Shown here piece after piece: positions 10,186-18,370 of a stretch of 27,423 bases of DNA. The DNA comes from Euryarchaeota archaeon UBA439. GTDB lineage: Archaea > Thermoplasmatota > Poseidoniia > Poseidoniales > Thalassarchaeaceae. Both the position numbers and the translations under genes were made by a program. Numbering within the stretch: the first letter of the stretch is position 1; each line of letters begins with the position of its first letter. The notes beneath the pieces were generated by a model, which had not been told where the DNA came from, searched no databases, and saw only the letters and a program-made list of their open reading frames with translations. The DNA is taken from contig DANB01000006.1 in the NCBI GenBank assembly GCA_002497245.1, positions 15,510 to 42,932 on the forward strand, in the 5' to 3' direction.

Positions 10186-10911
10186 TTATCTTCTAGAATT
10201 GAACTTTCTACTGTTTTTAGAATTGTTACTTTGACGACTATTTCCGCCTCTAGACTTAGACTGACGATTTGTTTGTCTGCGAGTTGAATTTCTTCCATCA
10301 CTTTTACCCCCTCCTCTTCGGTCAGGTCTTCTGGTTCTAGCCGGTGTGTTTCTTCTACCTTTTTTTTCTCCAGAATTCCCGGGTTTCCTTACATCACAAT
10401 TAGATCGATTACAGAAATCTTTACTTGCATAGTTATGATTCTTACACTTTGGACATATCCAATCTCCAGGTTTGATATTTGGCTCATTACTTCTTCCATT
10501 TCTTCGTTGATTGTTTTTGGGTTTTTTCTCATTACAATTTGAACGATTACAAAATTGTTTATTTGCATAGTTATGATTTCTACACTTTGGACATATCCAG
10601 TCACCTGATTTCAAGTTAGGATTGCCATCTGATTTATTTCTTCCATTTCTCCCTCTATCATTTCGAGGTCTACGATCTCTTGGAGCAATTTCTACTGGCG
10701 AACCAATTGTATTTTCTATAATCAAATCTTCAGCTAAAGGTTTGATATGAATATATGCTTCATTTACAGGTCCAATTACTGAATCCACTCTTCCTAGGAA
10801 CTTTCCACCCACTATTCTAATTCCCGTATAAAGGCCAGGAGCTCTACCTTCAAAGGTCACTAATAACCCACCTTCGTGGGATTCTCGAATGACACTCCCG
10901 GAGAAACTCAT
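10186..10911 (-). CDS. Gar1-like H/ACA RNP protein fused to two RanBP2-like zinc fingers and a basic tail
   Basis: Residues 1-75 match the Gar1/Naf1 beta-barrel: a short strand SGSVIRESHEGGLLVTF, then the core GKFLGRVDSVIGPVNEAYIHIKP, the GxVxxxxGPVxxPYxxIKP pattern of the H/ACA pseudouridylation particle. Gar1 binds the Cbf5 thumb and controls substrate turnover. Two near-identical zinc fingers follow (W105, C107, C110, N114, C121, C126; and W151, C153, C156, N160, C167, C172), resembling RanBP2 fingers that bind single-stranded RNA. Here the second cysteine pair has spacing Cx4C instead of the usual Cx2C. The last 60 residues are almost only Arg, Gly, Asn, Ser and Lys. Known archaeal Gar1 proteins are usually small, with no zinc fingers and no glycine/arginine tails. 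The start is 3 bases after the preceding gene's stop, so the two are probably co-transcribed. The Gar1 call is strong; RNA binding by the fingers is inferred. Confidence 0.85.
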   Translation of the reverse strand: MSFSGSVIRESHEGGLLVTFEGRAPGLYTGIRIVGGKFLGRVDSVIGPVNEAYIHIKPLAEDLIIENTIGSPVEIAPRDRRPRNDRGRNGRNKSDGNPNLKSGDWICPKCRNHNYANKQFCNRSNCNEKKPKNNQRRNGRSNEPNIKPGDWICPKCKNHNYASKDFCNRSNCDVRKPGNSGEKKGRRNTPARTRRPDRRGGGKSDGRNSTRRQTNRQSKSRGGNSRQSNNSKNSRKFNSRR

Positions 10912-10914
10912 GTA

Positions 10915-12945
10915 CTAATCGCGACGGGTTGAGTATATGAGACCGATAGTTAATGCGAAGATAGTCAAGAACATACTGAAACCTGGCAATAATCCTGTTT
11001 CTGAATCCTCTCCCGGTCCACTAGGTTCGACTAAATCTACTTCAAATAAATGACTGTTATTCACCATAAGAAGTACTTCATTACATTTGGCTGATATATC
11101 GCAACCAATAATCCTCACTTCATGTTCACCTTCGTCCCATAATCCAAAATTTATCATTGGTGTACTCCATGAATTACCAGATACTGAGATACTTCCAGCA
11201 GATAATCCATCTATGGATAAAGAAAAATCAACATCTTCTCCGTCTGGGTCACTAAATTGTCCTTGGGCTTGCCAGATATCTATTTCCCAGCCATATTCTG
11301 TAACGCTAATCATAGGCGGAGAACTTTCTTTAGTTATACCTAGTTGGAAATTCCTTGCTGTAGGATATATGTAATCGTTACCATTTATTCCTATCCATAA
11401 ATCCACTAAACCTGGAATCATTCCATTTGAATTAATTAATATTGTTTGATTAGAAGAAATAGTTATAGATTCAATATTTGCAGAATTGATGTTTTGAGAT
11501 TGGGTAAATACATACTCCAATGTTAATTCAGGCCAATTTTCATTAAATTGTATATCTACTGGATGCGGACTGACTAAAATCTCTGATGATGTGGTTAGAG
11601 AAATAGGGACTCCTAAGTTCCAAGTCCTAATTCCTGAACTTTGCCCCAGGTCATCAACTGCCTCACATTCCACTTGTATATCTTGACCATAATTAATTAT
11701 TCCAGAAAAAGATTTATCCGATAACTGATAGATATTTGCCGAGGGTTCTGAATTGCAATTAATCTGTAATTGTGAGATGGGCTTCTCATCATCAAACCAC
11801 GATGAAACACTATTCCAATCAGCCCAAATATTTTCTCCACTCTCTAATGAAGGCAACCAACTTTCATTCAATGGAGCTGTTTCAGTCCATGAAGGTGGGT
11901 TGTTAATTGGGATAGGTGCTGTGGTAAAATCTACAAAAATATCTTCGCCACTAGGCCAAAAATCTATACTTCTATGCGGAATTAGAGTGAATTTGACACC
12001 TTCATTTTCAGTGTTATCAAAAATATAGGTTGATGACCCATCTCCAATACAGGTTCCTCTCAGAGGAGCATCTTCGTGGGTCGATGGTTCAAATTCAACA
12101 TCTCTTCCTTCACATTCTTCCCACATGTCTAATCTTAGATCTGGATTACTTGGTAATGTAAAATCCAAAACTGCATTAGTCATATTCGAAGCATTAAATG
12201 CTAAAGTAAATTCTTCCCCCTCATCAATACTAGGAATTGTCATTGTGGCATTCATCCATAGTTCTAGTCTACACTCATCGATGCCCTCTGAAGTTTCAAT
12301 AAGGGTATTGCAATCTCTCTCAGAGTTAGGAAATACTGGCACTTCTACACAATCATTACTAGAACCAATTGAGGTACAATCTCTGATATCGGCATGGTTG
12401 GATGGGACTAGATTCCATTCTTCAATTATAACGCCATTATCTTGCCAGGTAGCGTTTTTCCAATCAAGTCCTACTCCTCCCCTATGAGGTGTTGATTCCC
12501 TCAGACCAATCCTAGTCATAGCATATTCAATACATTCAGAAGCTACCGCTTCAACTGCTGATTTTTCATCTGTTGAGATCCAACCATCTCCTCCACTAGG
12601 GTATAATTCCTCTAAATAAGAATCGAGTTTTTCCCTTAATAAATCGACACTTGTTCCATTTATCCATGCTCTAGCTTCAACTTCAGCCGAATTCCAATCT
12701 TCATTAACTACAATATCAAAATGAGCATGAGTGTAGGGTAGAATAGCTTCGAAAGTGATTGAACTACATCTTTGTTCAAGACTACCGCCGCCACCTAATT
12801 GATATCTTTCTACCATTTCTTCATTCAGTATTGTTTCTTTATTTTCCAAAGGAACAATCATTGAAAACATAAGGATTACACAAATTGTTGTCAGAATCCT
12901 GCCTCGACTAAAATAACTCACGATATTCCGAACGAGTCCAATCAC
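10915..12945 (-). CDS. Secreted protein with C-terminal membrane anchor (676 aa)
   Basis: I do not recognise a family. The start codon is GTG at 12945. A basic N-terminus and a hydrophobic segment (about residues 17-32, ILTTICVILMFSMIV) form a signal peptide or anchor. The body is rich in Asn-X-Ser/Thr sequons, acidic residues and scattered cysteines, consistent with an exported glycosylated beta-sandwich protein. The stretch QFSDPDGEDVDFSLSIDG resembles an Ig/cadherin-like or PKD-like strand pattern. A single C-terminal helix (about 652-672, LLPGFSMFLTIFALTIGLIY) ends in a short STRRD tail, placing the bulk outside the cell. It is the first gene of a - strand run with the Gar1-like gene and lies divergent from the FEA1-like gene, with a 124-base shared intergenic region. 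Confidence 0.75.
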   Translation of the reverse strand: MIGLVRNIVSYFSRGRILTTICVILMFSMIVPLENKETILNEEMVERYQLGGGGSLEQRCSSITFEAILPYTHAHFDIVVNEDWNSAEVEARAWINGTSVDLLREKLDSYLEELYPSGGDGWISTDEKSAVEAVASECIEYAMTRIGLRESTPHRGGVGLDWKNATWQDNGVIIEEWNLVPSNHADIRDCTSIGSSNDCVEVPVFPNSERDCNTLIETSEGIDECRLELWMNATMTIPSIDEGEEFTLAFNASNMTNAVLDFTLPSNPDLRLDMWEECEGRDVEFEPSTHEDAPLRGTCIGDGSSTYIFDNTENEGVKFTLIPHRSIDFWPSGEDIFVDFTTAPIPINNPPSWTETAPLNESWLPSLESGENIWADWNSVSSWFDDEKPISQLQINCNSEPSANIYQLSDKSFSGIINYGQDIQVECEAVDDLGQSSGIRTWNLGVPISLTTSSEILVSPHPVDIQFNENWPELTLEYVFTQSQNINSANIESITISSNQTILINSNGMIPGLVDLWIGINGNDYIYPTARNFQLGITKESSPPMISVTEYGWEIDIWQAQGQFSDPDGEDVDFSLSIDGLSAGSISVSGNSWSTPMINFGLWDEGEHEVRIIGCDISAKCNEVLLMVNNSHLFEVDLVEPSGPGEDSETGLLPGFSMFLTIFALTIGLIYSTRRD

Positions 12946-13036
12946 ATCAGTATATCGCTAATATATTCATTAATCCCATTTTTTTTTTACTATTTTGAAT
13001 AACCTAATATTGATATACTGAACATTAGTCGGAAAG

Positions 13037-13052
13037 TTTAGGGAGACCTAAA
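13037..13052 (+). promoter_or_regulatory. Palindromic operator TTTAGG-GAGA-CCTAAA (DtxR/IdeR-like)
   Basis: Perfect 6+6 inverted repeat with a 4-base centre, ending 17 bases before the ATG of the FEA1-like gene and about 25 bases after a TATA-like TTGATATACTG. It therefore overlaps the likely transcription start, where a repressor would block initiation. The half-site TTAGG is that of DtxR/IdeR iron-dependent repressors. Two further copies lie in this window (23104-23119 and 25579-25594). The regulator identity is inferred. Confidence 0.75.
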
Positions 13053-13069
13053 AATACGGAGATGGATAT

Positions 13070-14719
13070 ATGAAAAATAAAAAAATAATTGCTATAATGA
13101 TGACGCTAAGTATGTTAGCTGCAGCTTTTGCAGGTTGTTTATCGGACGACGATGAGAGTAACTTTGACGAAGCAGATGGTGGATACGAATATGCTTCAAA
13201 TGTTGATAATCACAGAATGTTAGTAGAAGACGTTTGCGATATCAAAGATCTTGCAGAGGCTCATGACTGGGATGGTGTAAAAGACATTTACATGAATGGT
13301 AAGCATGCAGAAAAGAGTGATGGTTCATTCAGAACATTACAAGGATTTGCTGATGCAACCGGTAAGAAACACGGATTAGATACATTCTATGGTACAGAAT
13401 CACCTTTGGATGACTACTTGATGTCCGCACTAGATGGCACTGGAATGTTTGAGGGTGCTTCAGATAGTGTTCGTGAGCAAGCAGTTGAGAAAGGAGTCCA
13501 AAACCAAATAATGGTTGCATATGCAATTCATGAATTAAACGCTGCAATTGTCAAGGCTGAAGCTGGAAACTTTGGTACAGATGATGCACAGCACGCGTGG
13601 GATGAAGGATGGGCATTTTATCACGGTCTCGATGAGTATGCATCATGCTCTCCATATGCTACTGGAGATAAGAGAGCAGGTAACTATGCTACTGCAAATG
13701 CAGATGGTACTGCTATAGCAAATGCAGCAATCCTCCAAGCAATGAATGATGGTCTTGCGGCACTACAAGCAGAAGATCTTGCTGGAGCAACAGATGCAAG
13801 AGATGAGGTAGTAAAGCAATTAGTAATAATTTACTCACAAGCAACAATTCGTTATGCTCACAAGATGAATACTGACGATACTGTAGAAAAGGCTCAAACA
13901 CACCAAGCAGAGGGATATTCTTTCTGGAGAGTAATTGAGAAATACATTGCTGAAGCAAACCCATCACCTGGCGATGATTGCTACAACGGTTTTACAATGA
14001 CTGTTAGTGCAGCAGCAGCTGATGAATGTGCAGGATACATGTACATGACAGATTATGATATGGGCGATGGTTCAGACATTTGCTACAATATGAATATACA
14101 TGCAACTTCCTCAGATTCTGATCAAGCATCCTGTGAAGCATATATGTTCTTGGAAAATTATGGTGAGCAAACTTACACTGGTTGCTACAATTCGGTATCT
14201 CACGGTATGAATGCTTCATGGAATCAATCAATCTGTGAGTCTTGGGATTACTATGAAAATGCATCATGGGGTTCAACTACTTTCACTGGATGCTACAACA
14301 TGCAATCTCATGAAACATCTAGCGATGATAATGCAACATGTACATCTTACATGTGGTTAGTAGATTATGTTACAACACCTGGTGCAGATGGTTGTTACAA
14401 CAGTGTCTCACACTCCTGGGATACAGCAGTAGATCAGACTACATGCGAATCTTATGGTTGGTATGAAAATTATGGTGCTACAATGTTTACTGGATGCTAC
14501 AATATGGTATCTCATACAACCAATGCAGATATGACTGAAGCAGAGTGTGGTGCATTCACCCACTTCGATGGTTTCGGAACAACTGGAATTAATGGAATCT
14601 ATGATTTCAATAACGTACCAGTAGCAGGAACTGATTACCAGGCTGCTGTCCGTGCACATCTCCAACCTGCTTGGGATATGCTAGGAATTACAGCTGAAGA
14701 TATTGGAACACTCCAATAA
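13070..14719 (+). CDS. FEA1-like iron-assimilation lipoprotein with Cys-rich repeats
   Basis: A 549-residue exported lipoprotein. The signal peptide ends in a lipobox LAAAFAGC with lipid-bearing Cys23. Residues about 50-290 form a helical domain that I match from memory to algal FEA1/phytotransferrin-type proteins (periplasmic proteins induced by low iron): HAWDEGWAFYHG (175-186), SPYATGDKRAGN (194-205) and IIYSQATIRYA (253-263). Residues 304-510 are six Cys-rich repeats of 34-36 residues (listed separately). A short C-terminal part contains LQPAWDMLGI. The ATG has GGAGAT at 13058-13063 upstream, and a DtxR-type palindrome covers the presumed transcription start, which supports an iron role. 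The surface-exposed domain could bind iron or an iron complex for the transporters encoded downstream. The FEA1 match rests on recalled motifs and should be confirmed. Confidence 0.7.
   Translation: MKNKKIIAIMMTLSMLAAAFAGCLSDDDESNFDEADGGYEYASNVDNHRMLVEDVCDIKDLAEAHDWDGVKDIYMNGKHAEKSDGSFRTLQGFADATGKKHGLDTFYGTESPLDDYLMSALDGTGMFEGASDSVREQAVEKGVQNQIMVAYAIHELNAAIVKAEAGNFGTDDAQHAWDEGWAFYHGLDEYASCSPYATGDKRAGNYATANADGTAIANAAILQAMNDGLAALQAEDLAGATDARDEVVKQLVIIYSQATIRYAHKMNTDDTVEKAQTHQAEGYSFWRVIEKYIAEANPSPGDDCYNGFTMTVSAAAADECAGYMYMTDYDMGDGSDICYNMNIHATSSDSDQASCEAYMFLENYGEQTYTGCYNSVSHGMNASWNQSICESWDYYENASWGSTTFTGCYNMQSHETSSDDNATCTSYMWLVDYVTTPGADGCYNSVSHSWDTAVDQTTCESYGWYENYGATMFTGCYNMVSHTTNADMTEAECGAFTHFDGFGTTGINGIYDFNNVPVAGTDYQAAVRAHLQPAWDMLGITAEDIGTLQ
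13979..14596 (+). repeat. Six tandem Cys-rich protein repeats (about 102 bp units)
   Basis: In the FEA1-like lipoprotein, units begin with CYN (GCY/ICY in context) at residues 304, 338, 372, 408, 442 and 476, so spacings are 34, 34, 36, 34 and 34 residues (102 or 108 bases). The approximate unit is CYN--SH-------ATCESY-W-ENYG---FTG, with a second Cys about 14-18 residues in, so each unit could close one disulfide. A degenerate seventh start (GIYDFNN) ends the array. DNA copies have diverged more than the protein, so it is an old, selected repeat rather than a fresh duplication. The fold is not recognised. Confidence 0.85.
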
Positions 14720-14731
14720 ATGATTGACGAT

Positions 14732-14761
14732 TTCTATGTGGGCATTTTTGCCCACATAGAA
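14732..14761 (+). terminator. 13-bp perfect hairpin after the FEA1-like gene
   Basis: TTCTATGTGGGCA pairs perfectly with TGCCCACATAGAA around a TTTT loop, 12 bases after the stop codon. There is no T-run after the stem, so it is not a bacterial-type intrinsic terminator. In an archaeon it could end the transcript by another route, protect the mRNA 3' end, or be a protein-binding dyad. Confidence 0.55.
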
Positions 14762-14774
14762 TGACCACTCGAAC

Positions 14775-14878
14775 GGTAACGAGAAGCGCTGGATTAATCT
14801 GGCTCACAACAGAAAAATCAAAGGCTTCATCATAGTTATAAATAGAACTCACATTCAATTTAAGCGCTTCTCGTTACC
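14775..14878. repeat. 16-bp perfect inverted repeat flanking a TATA box
   Basis: GGTAACGAGAAGCGCT at 14775-14790 is repeated exactly in inverted form at 14863-14878, 72 bases apart. Between the arms is a TATA-like TTATAAATA at 14836-14844. The right arm therefore lies where transcription of the downstream gene should start. It could be a pair of operator half-elements for looping, or a long-stem RNA structure. A small terminal-inverted-repeat element is less likely. Confidence 0.7.
14836..14844 (+). promoter_or_regulatory. Likely archaeal TATA box of the ferric-uptake operon
   Basis: TTATAAATA is a close match to the archaeal TATA consensus in an otherwise non-coding stretch. It would place the transcription start near 14868, giving a leader of about 55 bases before ATG 14925. 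It is the best promoter candidate for the genes from 14925 to about 21423. Confidence 0.5.
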
Positions 14879-14924
14879 CCACTCATAAACGAAATATAAT
14901 TAGGGAGAGAGGGTTCGAAAGTTT

Positions 14925-17264
14925 ATGAAGAGACTCAATGCTTTGATACTAACACTAGTGTTTGTTTCCTCTATATTTTCTTCAATAGTAGTTTCTGCAG
15001 ATGATTCTTCGGATCAGGAACTTTTCACATTATCAGGGAATGTATTTGCTGAAGATGGGACTCTCGCTAACTCTACTTCTATTAAGGTAGATTCAATGAC
15101 ATCTACTTGGTCTGAAAATGGTTCTTATGTTTTTTCAGGAATAACTCCTGGTGAACATACAGTTAGAGCTTATTTCATGAATGACGGCCACACTGTAGCT
15201 TACAGAAAAATGATATTTAATTCAGATATGCAATTAGATTGGCATGTGGGCGAGAATTGGATTACTGTAGAGATGTTCGATGAACAGGGAGTTCATATTC
15301 CCGATGTTTCATCATCTCATGTTGAACTAGTTCAATTAAATGAGGTTCAAGATCTTCAAGACGGTAGGGCAGAATTCGGCACTCTAGATATAGGGCAGTA
15401 TTTTACAATTCGAGGAATTCATGAAGATGATACTTCTTCAACACAATATGTACATTTCAAACTTTCAGCATCTTCTCCGAATGATTTTGACTTGAATAAA
15501 GGTATGAATAGTAAGTATGGATTTATTGTAGATGAAGAAGGACTACCGATGAAAGGAGTTGTAGTTAGTAACGGAGAAAAAAATGCCGTAACTAACTCCG
15601 ATGGTTTCTATTTGCTTCAAAATCTACCTATTGGTTCGACACAGAATTTTATTGCGACGTTAGAAGGTATTAGTATCCTAGATCCAATTACATCTGTGAT
15701 TTCTGGTGGAGAAGGATGGATGAACCTTTCATCAACTGTAAATCTAGAATTTCCCGAGAATGTTTCTTTTGTAACACAACTACAAGTTATTCCCATATCC
15801 TCTCTAAGTATTGATTGGGAGGGTGGAAATTATACCGATTTTTATTCACTATATTCTAATGGGGAGTTAGTTTACAGAGGTAGTTCAACCACTTTCGATT
15901 TCACTCCTTCTGAAGTTGGAACTTTTGAATTTACCATAGAAGCTACTAATAATAATGGGACCAATCTTAATCCTGCATCTTTGATGATAATAGTCATTCC
16001 TGATAATAATGAAGACACTCTTTGGTCAGCAGGGATGTCGTGGGATTATGGAGTCTTTTACACTCCAGAGTCATCATATGGAATGCATAATGTTACTTTT
16101 ACTGCCATAGGTTCAGAAATTAGTATTGACGCATTTGGTCGTGAAAGAACTACATTTCTAACTAGATATAATAATGAATATCATGAAGAGGGCGAACAAT
16201 CATATCGATGGATTGATAGTGAGAATCTCTTAACAGTTCATACTTATTGGGTTGATTCTCCATCCTCCTCATCTTATTTCCAAGAAGGAATTTTGGGATG
16301 GAATTTTACAGATAATTCTGGTCAATCTGTAAGTTTGTTAGAATCAGATGATGATATTAATTTACATTTTAATAGAACAAATATCATCGGAGTTCCGGGA
16401 CACCCAAATGGATATGATGATACTACAAATACAGTTGAAATTAATCATGATGTACTAATTACTACAGCTGCTGGGACTTTCTTAACAAAACATATAGTAA
16501 TTACAGATATGATAGATGGTATTGTTTCTTGGGAACTATGGTACAATGAATCAGTACGTAACTGGGTGAAAATTATCGATCAGTTGCCTGGTTCCCATTC
16601 TGAAAAAGTTATTTACGAATTACAGTCTTTTGAGGTCCCCTTGACCCCCCAATTCTTGACTGAAGAAGTAGATATATCTTCAAATGAATATTTTATTGAT
16701 TGGGCAAATTTCCAGGGGGCAGATTCATACCAATTATTTGAAAACGATGTACTTATTTATGAAGGCAATGAGAATTCTTATTTAATTCAAAATCAGATCG
16801 ATAATACCTATAATTATCAAATCAATGCAATTATGCCTTCGGGGCATACGGTCGTCGGCGAAATTATTAGTTTAGATGTATTTCATATTGTTGAACCGCC
16901 ATTAGTCTTTAATTTGTTCACCTCTGAACAGAATGAAGGAACTGATGTTTTCATTTCATGGAGTTCTACTATAGATGCAGCATGGTACTCACTAATAGTT
17001 GAAGATTCTGATGGAGTAGTTATTGAGATGTATAATGGTTCTGAAAATTTCACTTCTTTAGACGAATTAAAAATTGGTCAAAATCGAATTAGAATACAGG
17101 TTGGATTATCTAATGGGAAAATTTCAGATTTCTCAGACTCCATTTTCGTTAATATAATTGAAGAATCAGAATCAGATTATTTTACAATGGGTAATATTTT
17201 GATATTCATGGTTTCATTGTTATCACTTGTTACGATTTATTCTTATAAGAATCGAGAGGATTGA
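14925..17264 (+). CDS. Surface-anchored beta-domain protein in the iron-transport operon (779 aa)
   Basis: Signal peptide (MKRLNALILTLVFVSSIFSS, cleavage near VSA) and a C-terminal membrane helix (about residues 755-773) followed by YKNRED, so nearly the whole chain is outside the cell. Two carboxypeptidase-regulatory-like beta-sandwich modules are visible at about 35-90 (GNVFAEDGTLANSTS then YVFSGITPGEHTVRAYF) and 203-260 (GFIVDEEGLPMKGVVVSNG then NSDGFYLLQNLPIG). Fibronectin-III or PKD-like domains follow, with a region of unknown fold at 360-560. It ends only 4 bases before the FecB-like binding protein gene, so it is probably translated from the same mRNA and may present or capture the transported iron complex. 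No catalytic residues were identified and the receptor role is inferred from position. Confidence 0.75.
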   Translation: MKRLNALILTLVFVSSIFSSIVVSADDSSDQELFTLSGNVFAEDGTLANSTSIKVDSMTSTWSENGSYVFSGITPGEHTVRAYFMNDGHTVAYRKMIFNSDMQLDWHVGENWITVEMFDEQGVHIPDVSSSHVELVQLNEVQDLQDGRAEFGTLDIGQYFTIRGIHEDDTSSTQYVHFKLSASSPNDFDLNKGMNSKYGFIVDEEGLPMKGVVVSNGEKNAVTNSDGFYLLQNLPIGSTQNFIATLEGISILDPITSVISGGEGWMNLSSTVNLEFPENVSFVTQLQVIPISSLSIDWEGGNYTDFYSLYSNGELVYRGSSTTFDFTPSEVGTFEFTIEATNNNGTNLNPASLMIIVIPDNNEDTLWSAGMSWDYGVFYTPESSYGMHNVTFTAIGSEISIDAFGRERTTFLTRYNNEYHEEGEQSYRWIDSENLLTVHTYWVDSPSSSSYFQEGILGWNFTDNSGQSVSLLESDDDINLHFNRTNIIGVPGHPNGYDDTTNTVEINHDVLITTAAGTFLTKHIVITDMIDGIVSWELWYNESVRNWVKIIDQLPGSHSEKVIYELQSFEVPLTPQFLTEEVDISSNEYFIDWANFQGADSYQLFENDVLIYEGNENSYLIQNQIDNTYNYQINAIMPSGHTVVGEIISLDVFHIVEPPLVFNLFTSEQNEGTDVFISWSSTIDAAWYSLIVEDSDGVVIEMYNGSENFTSLDELKIGQNRIRIQVGLSNGKISDFSDSIFVNIIEESESDYFTMGNILIFMVSLLSLVTIYSYKNRED

Positions 17265-17268
17265 TTTT

Positions 17269-18366
17269 ATGTTTAATAACCGTAATCTTGCTATTTTCCA
17301 AGTATTATTAGTATGTTTTTGTTCAATAGGGGTTTGGCAGTATTCTCTACAAGATGATTCTGTTACGCCTTCTGATTCAAATATACAAGTAGTTGATTCA
17401 AACGGGATAATCCATAATTTTGAATCTTCACCTGAACGTGTCGCTATGACCAATACTTATGCCGCTACTGTAATGCGAATGTTGGATGTAAACTCTTCAG
17501 TCGTAGCTGGTGTTTCTGGGGACTTCTATGACGAAATTATTTGGCCTGAATATGCTGATACTCCAATCATCCAGCAATCAGCCCATTCGGAAATTGATTT
17601 TGAGGCTCTACTAGATTGTCGTCCTGAGGTTTACATTGTTTTTGCCACAAATGGAATGGTTGATACTAATGCTATAAGAGAAAAATTAGAACCAGTTGGA
17701 ATCAAAGTACTTGCCTTAGATTTCTACAAATATGACTATCTAAGATATGAGATATCAGTTATCGCCGAGCTTTTTGGGAAACAAAATGAGGCAGACCTTC
17801 TTTTCGAAGAATTCGATTATATTGAATCTGAGGTTTCAAATCGTATTTCCGGACTTAATGAATCTCATCGTCCACAAATTGTTATGGAACATCATGCTTC
17901 CTTGACTAGGGATCCGGTTGTTCTAACTGGTACATCACAATGGACGGATATTATAGAAAGAGCAGGAGGAAATAACATTTTCAAAGACTTACCTGGACAT
18001 ACAACACATGTTGATATGGAAGCAATTTTAGATGCTAATCCTGATGTAATTATGTTTGATGGTATTACATTTGATATCGGTTTTAATTCTTATGATATTG
18101 ATGACCAGTGTGGGACACATATGAGTTTTATTGAAACTAGGCCTGGTTTCGATAGTCTTAACGCTGTAATAGATAACCGCATGATTATCATGTCAGGTGA
18201 ATTTGCTGGACCAATGATGATTCATGGGCTTCCAACATTAGCCAAGATATTACATCCAGACTTATTTGAGGATTTAGATGCAGAATCAATTATTTCTGAT
18301 TATTTTGTAAAATATCATGATGTTGAGATGCAAGGAAAGTTTGTATGTAAGTCACTAGGTAGCTGA
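17269..18366 (+). CDS. Iron-complex ABC transporter, substrate-binding protein (FecB/FepB/BtuF family)
   Basis: A 365-residue extracytoplasmic binding protein, tethered by an N-terminal hydrophobic segment (about 8-28; no lipobox). Family features are the entry motif SPERVAMTNTYAATVMRMLD, the segment EIDFEALLDCRPEVYIVF, and the C-terminal lobe MEAILDANPDVIMFDGITF, as in two-lobe TroA-type proteins for siderophores, haem or cobalamin. ATG 17269 is preferred over an upstream in-frame codon at 17227: it lies just after the previous stop and has GAGAGGA upstream. Permease and ATPase genes follow, making a complete importer. The substrate is not readable from the sequence. A ferric siderophore or haem is plausible in this setting, and cobalamin is the main alternative. 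Confidence 0.88.
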   Translation: MFNNRNLAIFQVLLVCFCSIGVWQYSLQDDSVTPSDSNIQVVDSNGIIHNFESSPERVAMTNTYAATVMRMLDVNSSVVAGVSGDFYDEIIWPEYADTPIIQQSAHSEIDFEALLDCRPEVYIVFATNGMVDTNAIREKLEPVGIKVLALDFYKYDYLRYEISVIAELFGKQNEADLLFEEFDYIESEVSNRISGLNESHRPQIVMEHHASLTRDPVVLTGTSQWTDIIERAGGNNIFKDLPGHTTHVDMEAILDANPDVIMFDGITFDIGFNSYDIDDQCGTHMSFIETRPGFDSLNAVIDNRMIIMSGEFAGPMMIHGLPTLAKILHPDLFEDLDAESIISDYFVKYHDVEMQGKFVCKSLGS

Positions 18367-18370
18367 TTTA

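Noticed and set aside
10186..10911. Gar1 reading dismissed as a generic zinc-finger protein
   Set aside because: The N-terminal GRVDSVIGPVNEAYIHIKP core is specific for Gar1/Naf1, so the H/ACA call is kept.
13979..14596. CRISPR array
   Set aside because: The regular spacing of about 102 bases reflects coding repeats with diverged DNA, not identical short repeats with unique spacers.
14765..14884. Small transposable element with target duplication CCACTC
   Set aside because: CCACTC flanks the inverted repeat, but the left copy is 4 bases off the arm and no second copy of the element is seen in the window; a regulatory reading is simpler.
14899..14904. Fourth iron-type operator before the 14925 gene
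   Set aside because: Only a single ATTAGG half-site is present; there is no inverted CCTAA at the right spacing.
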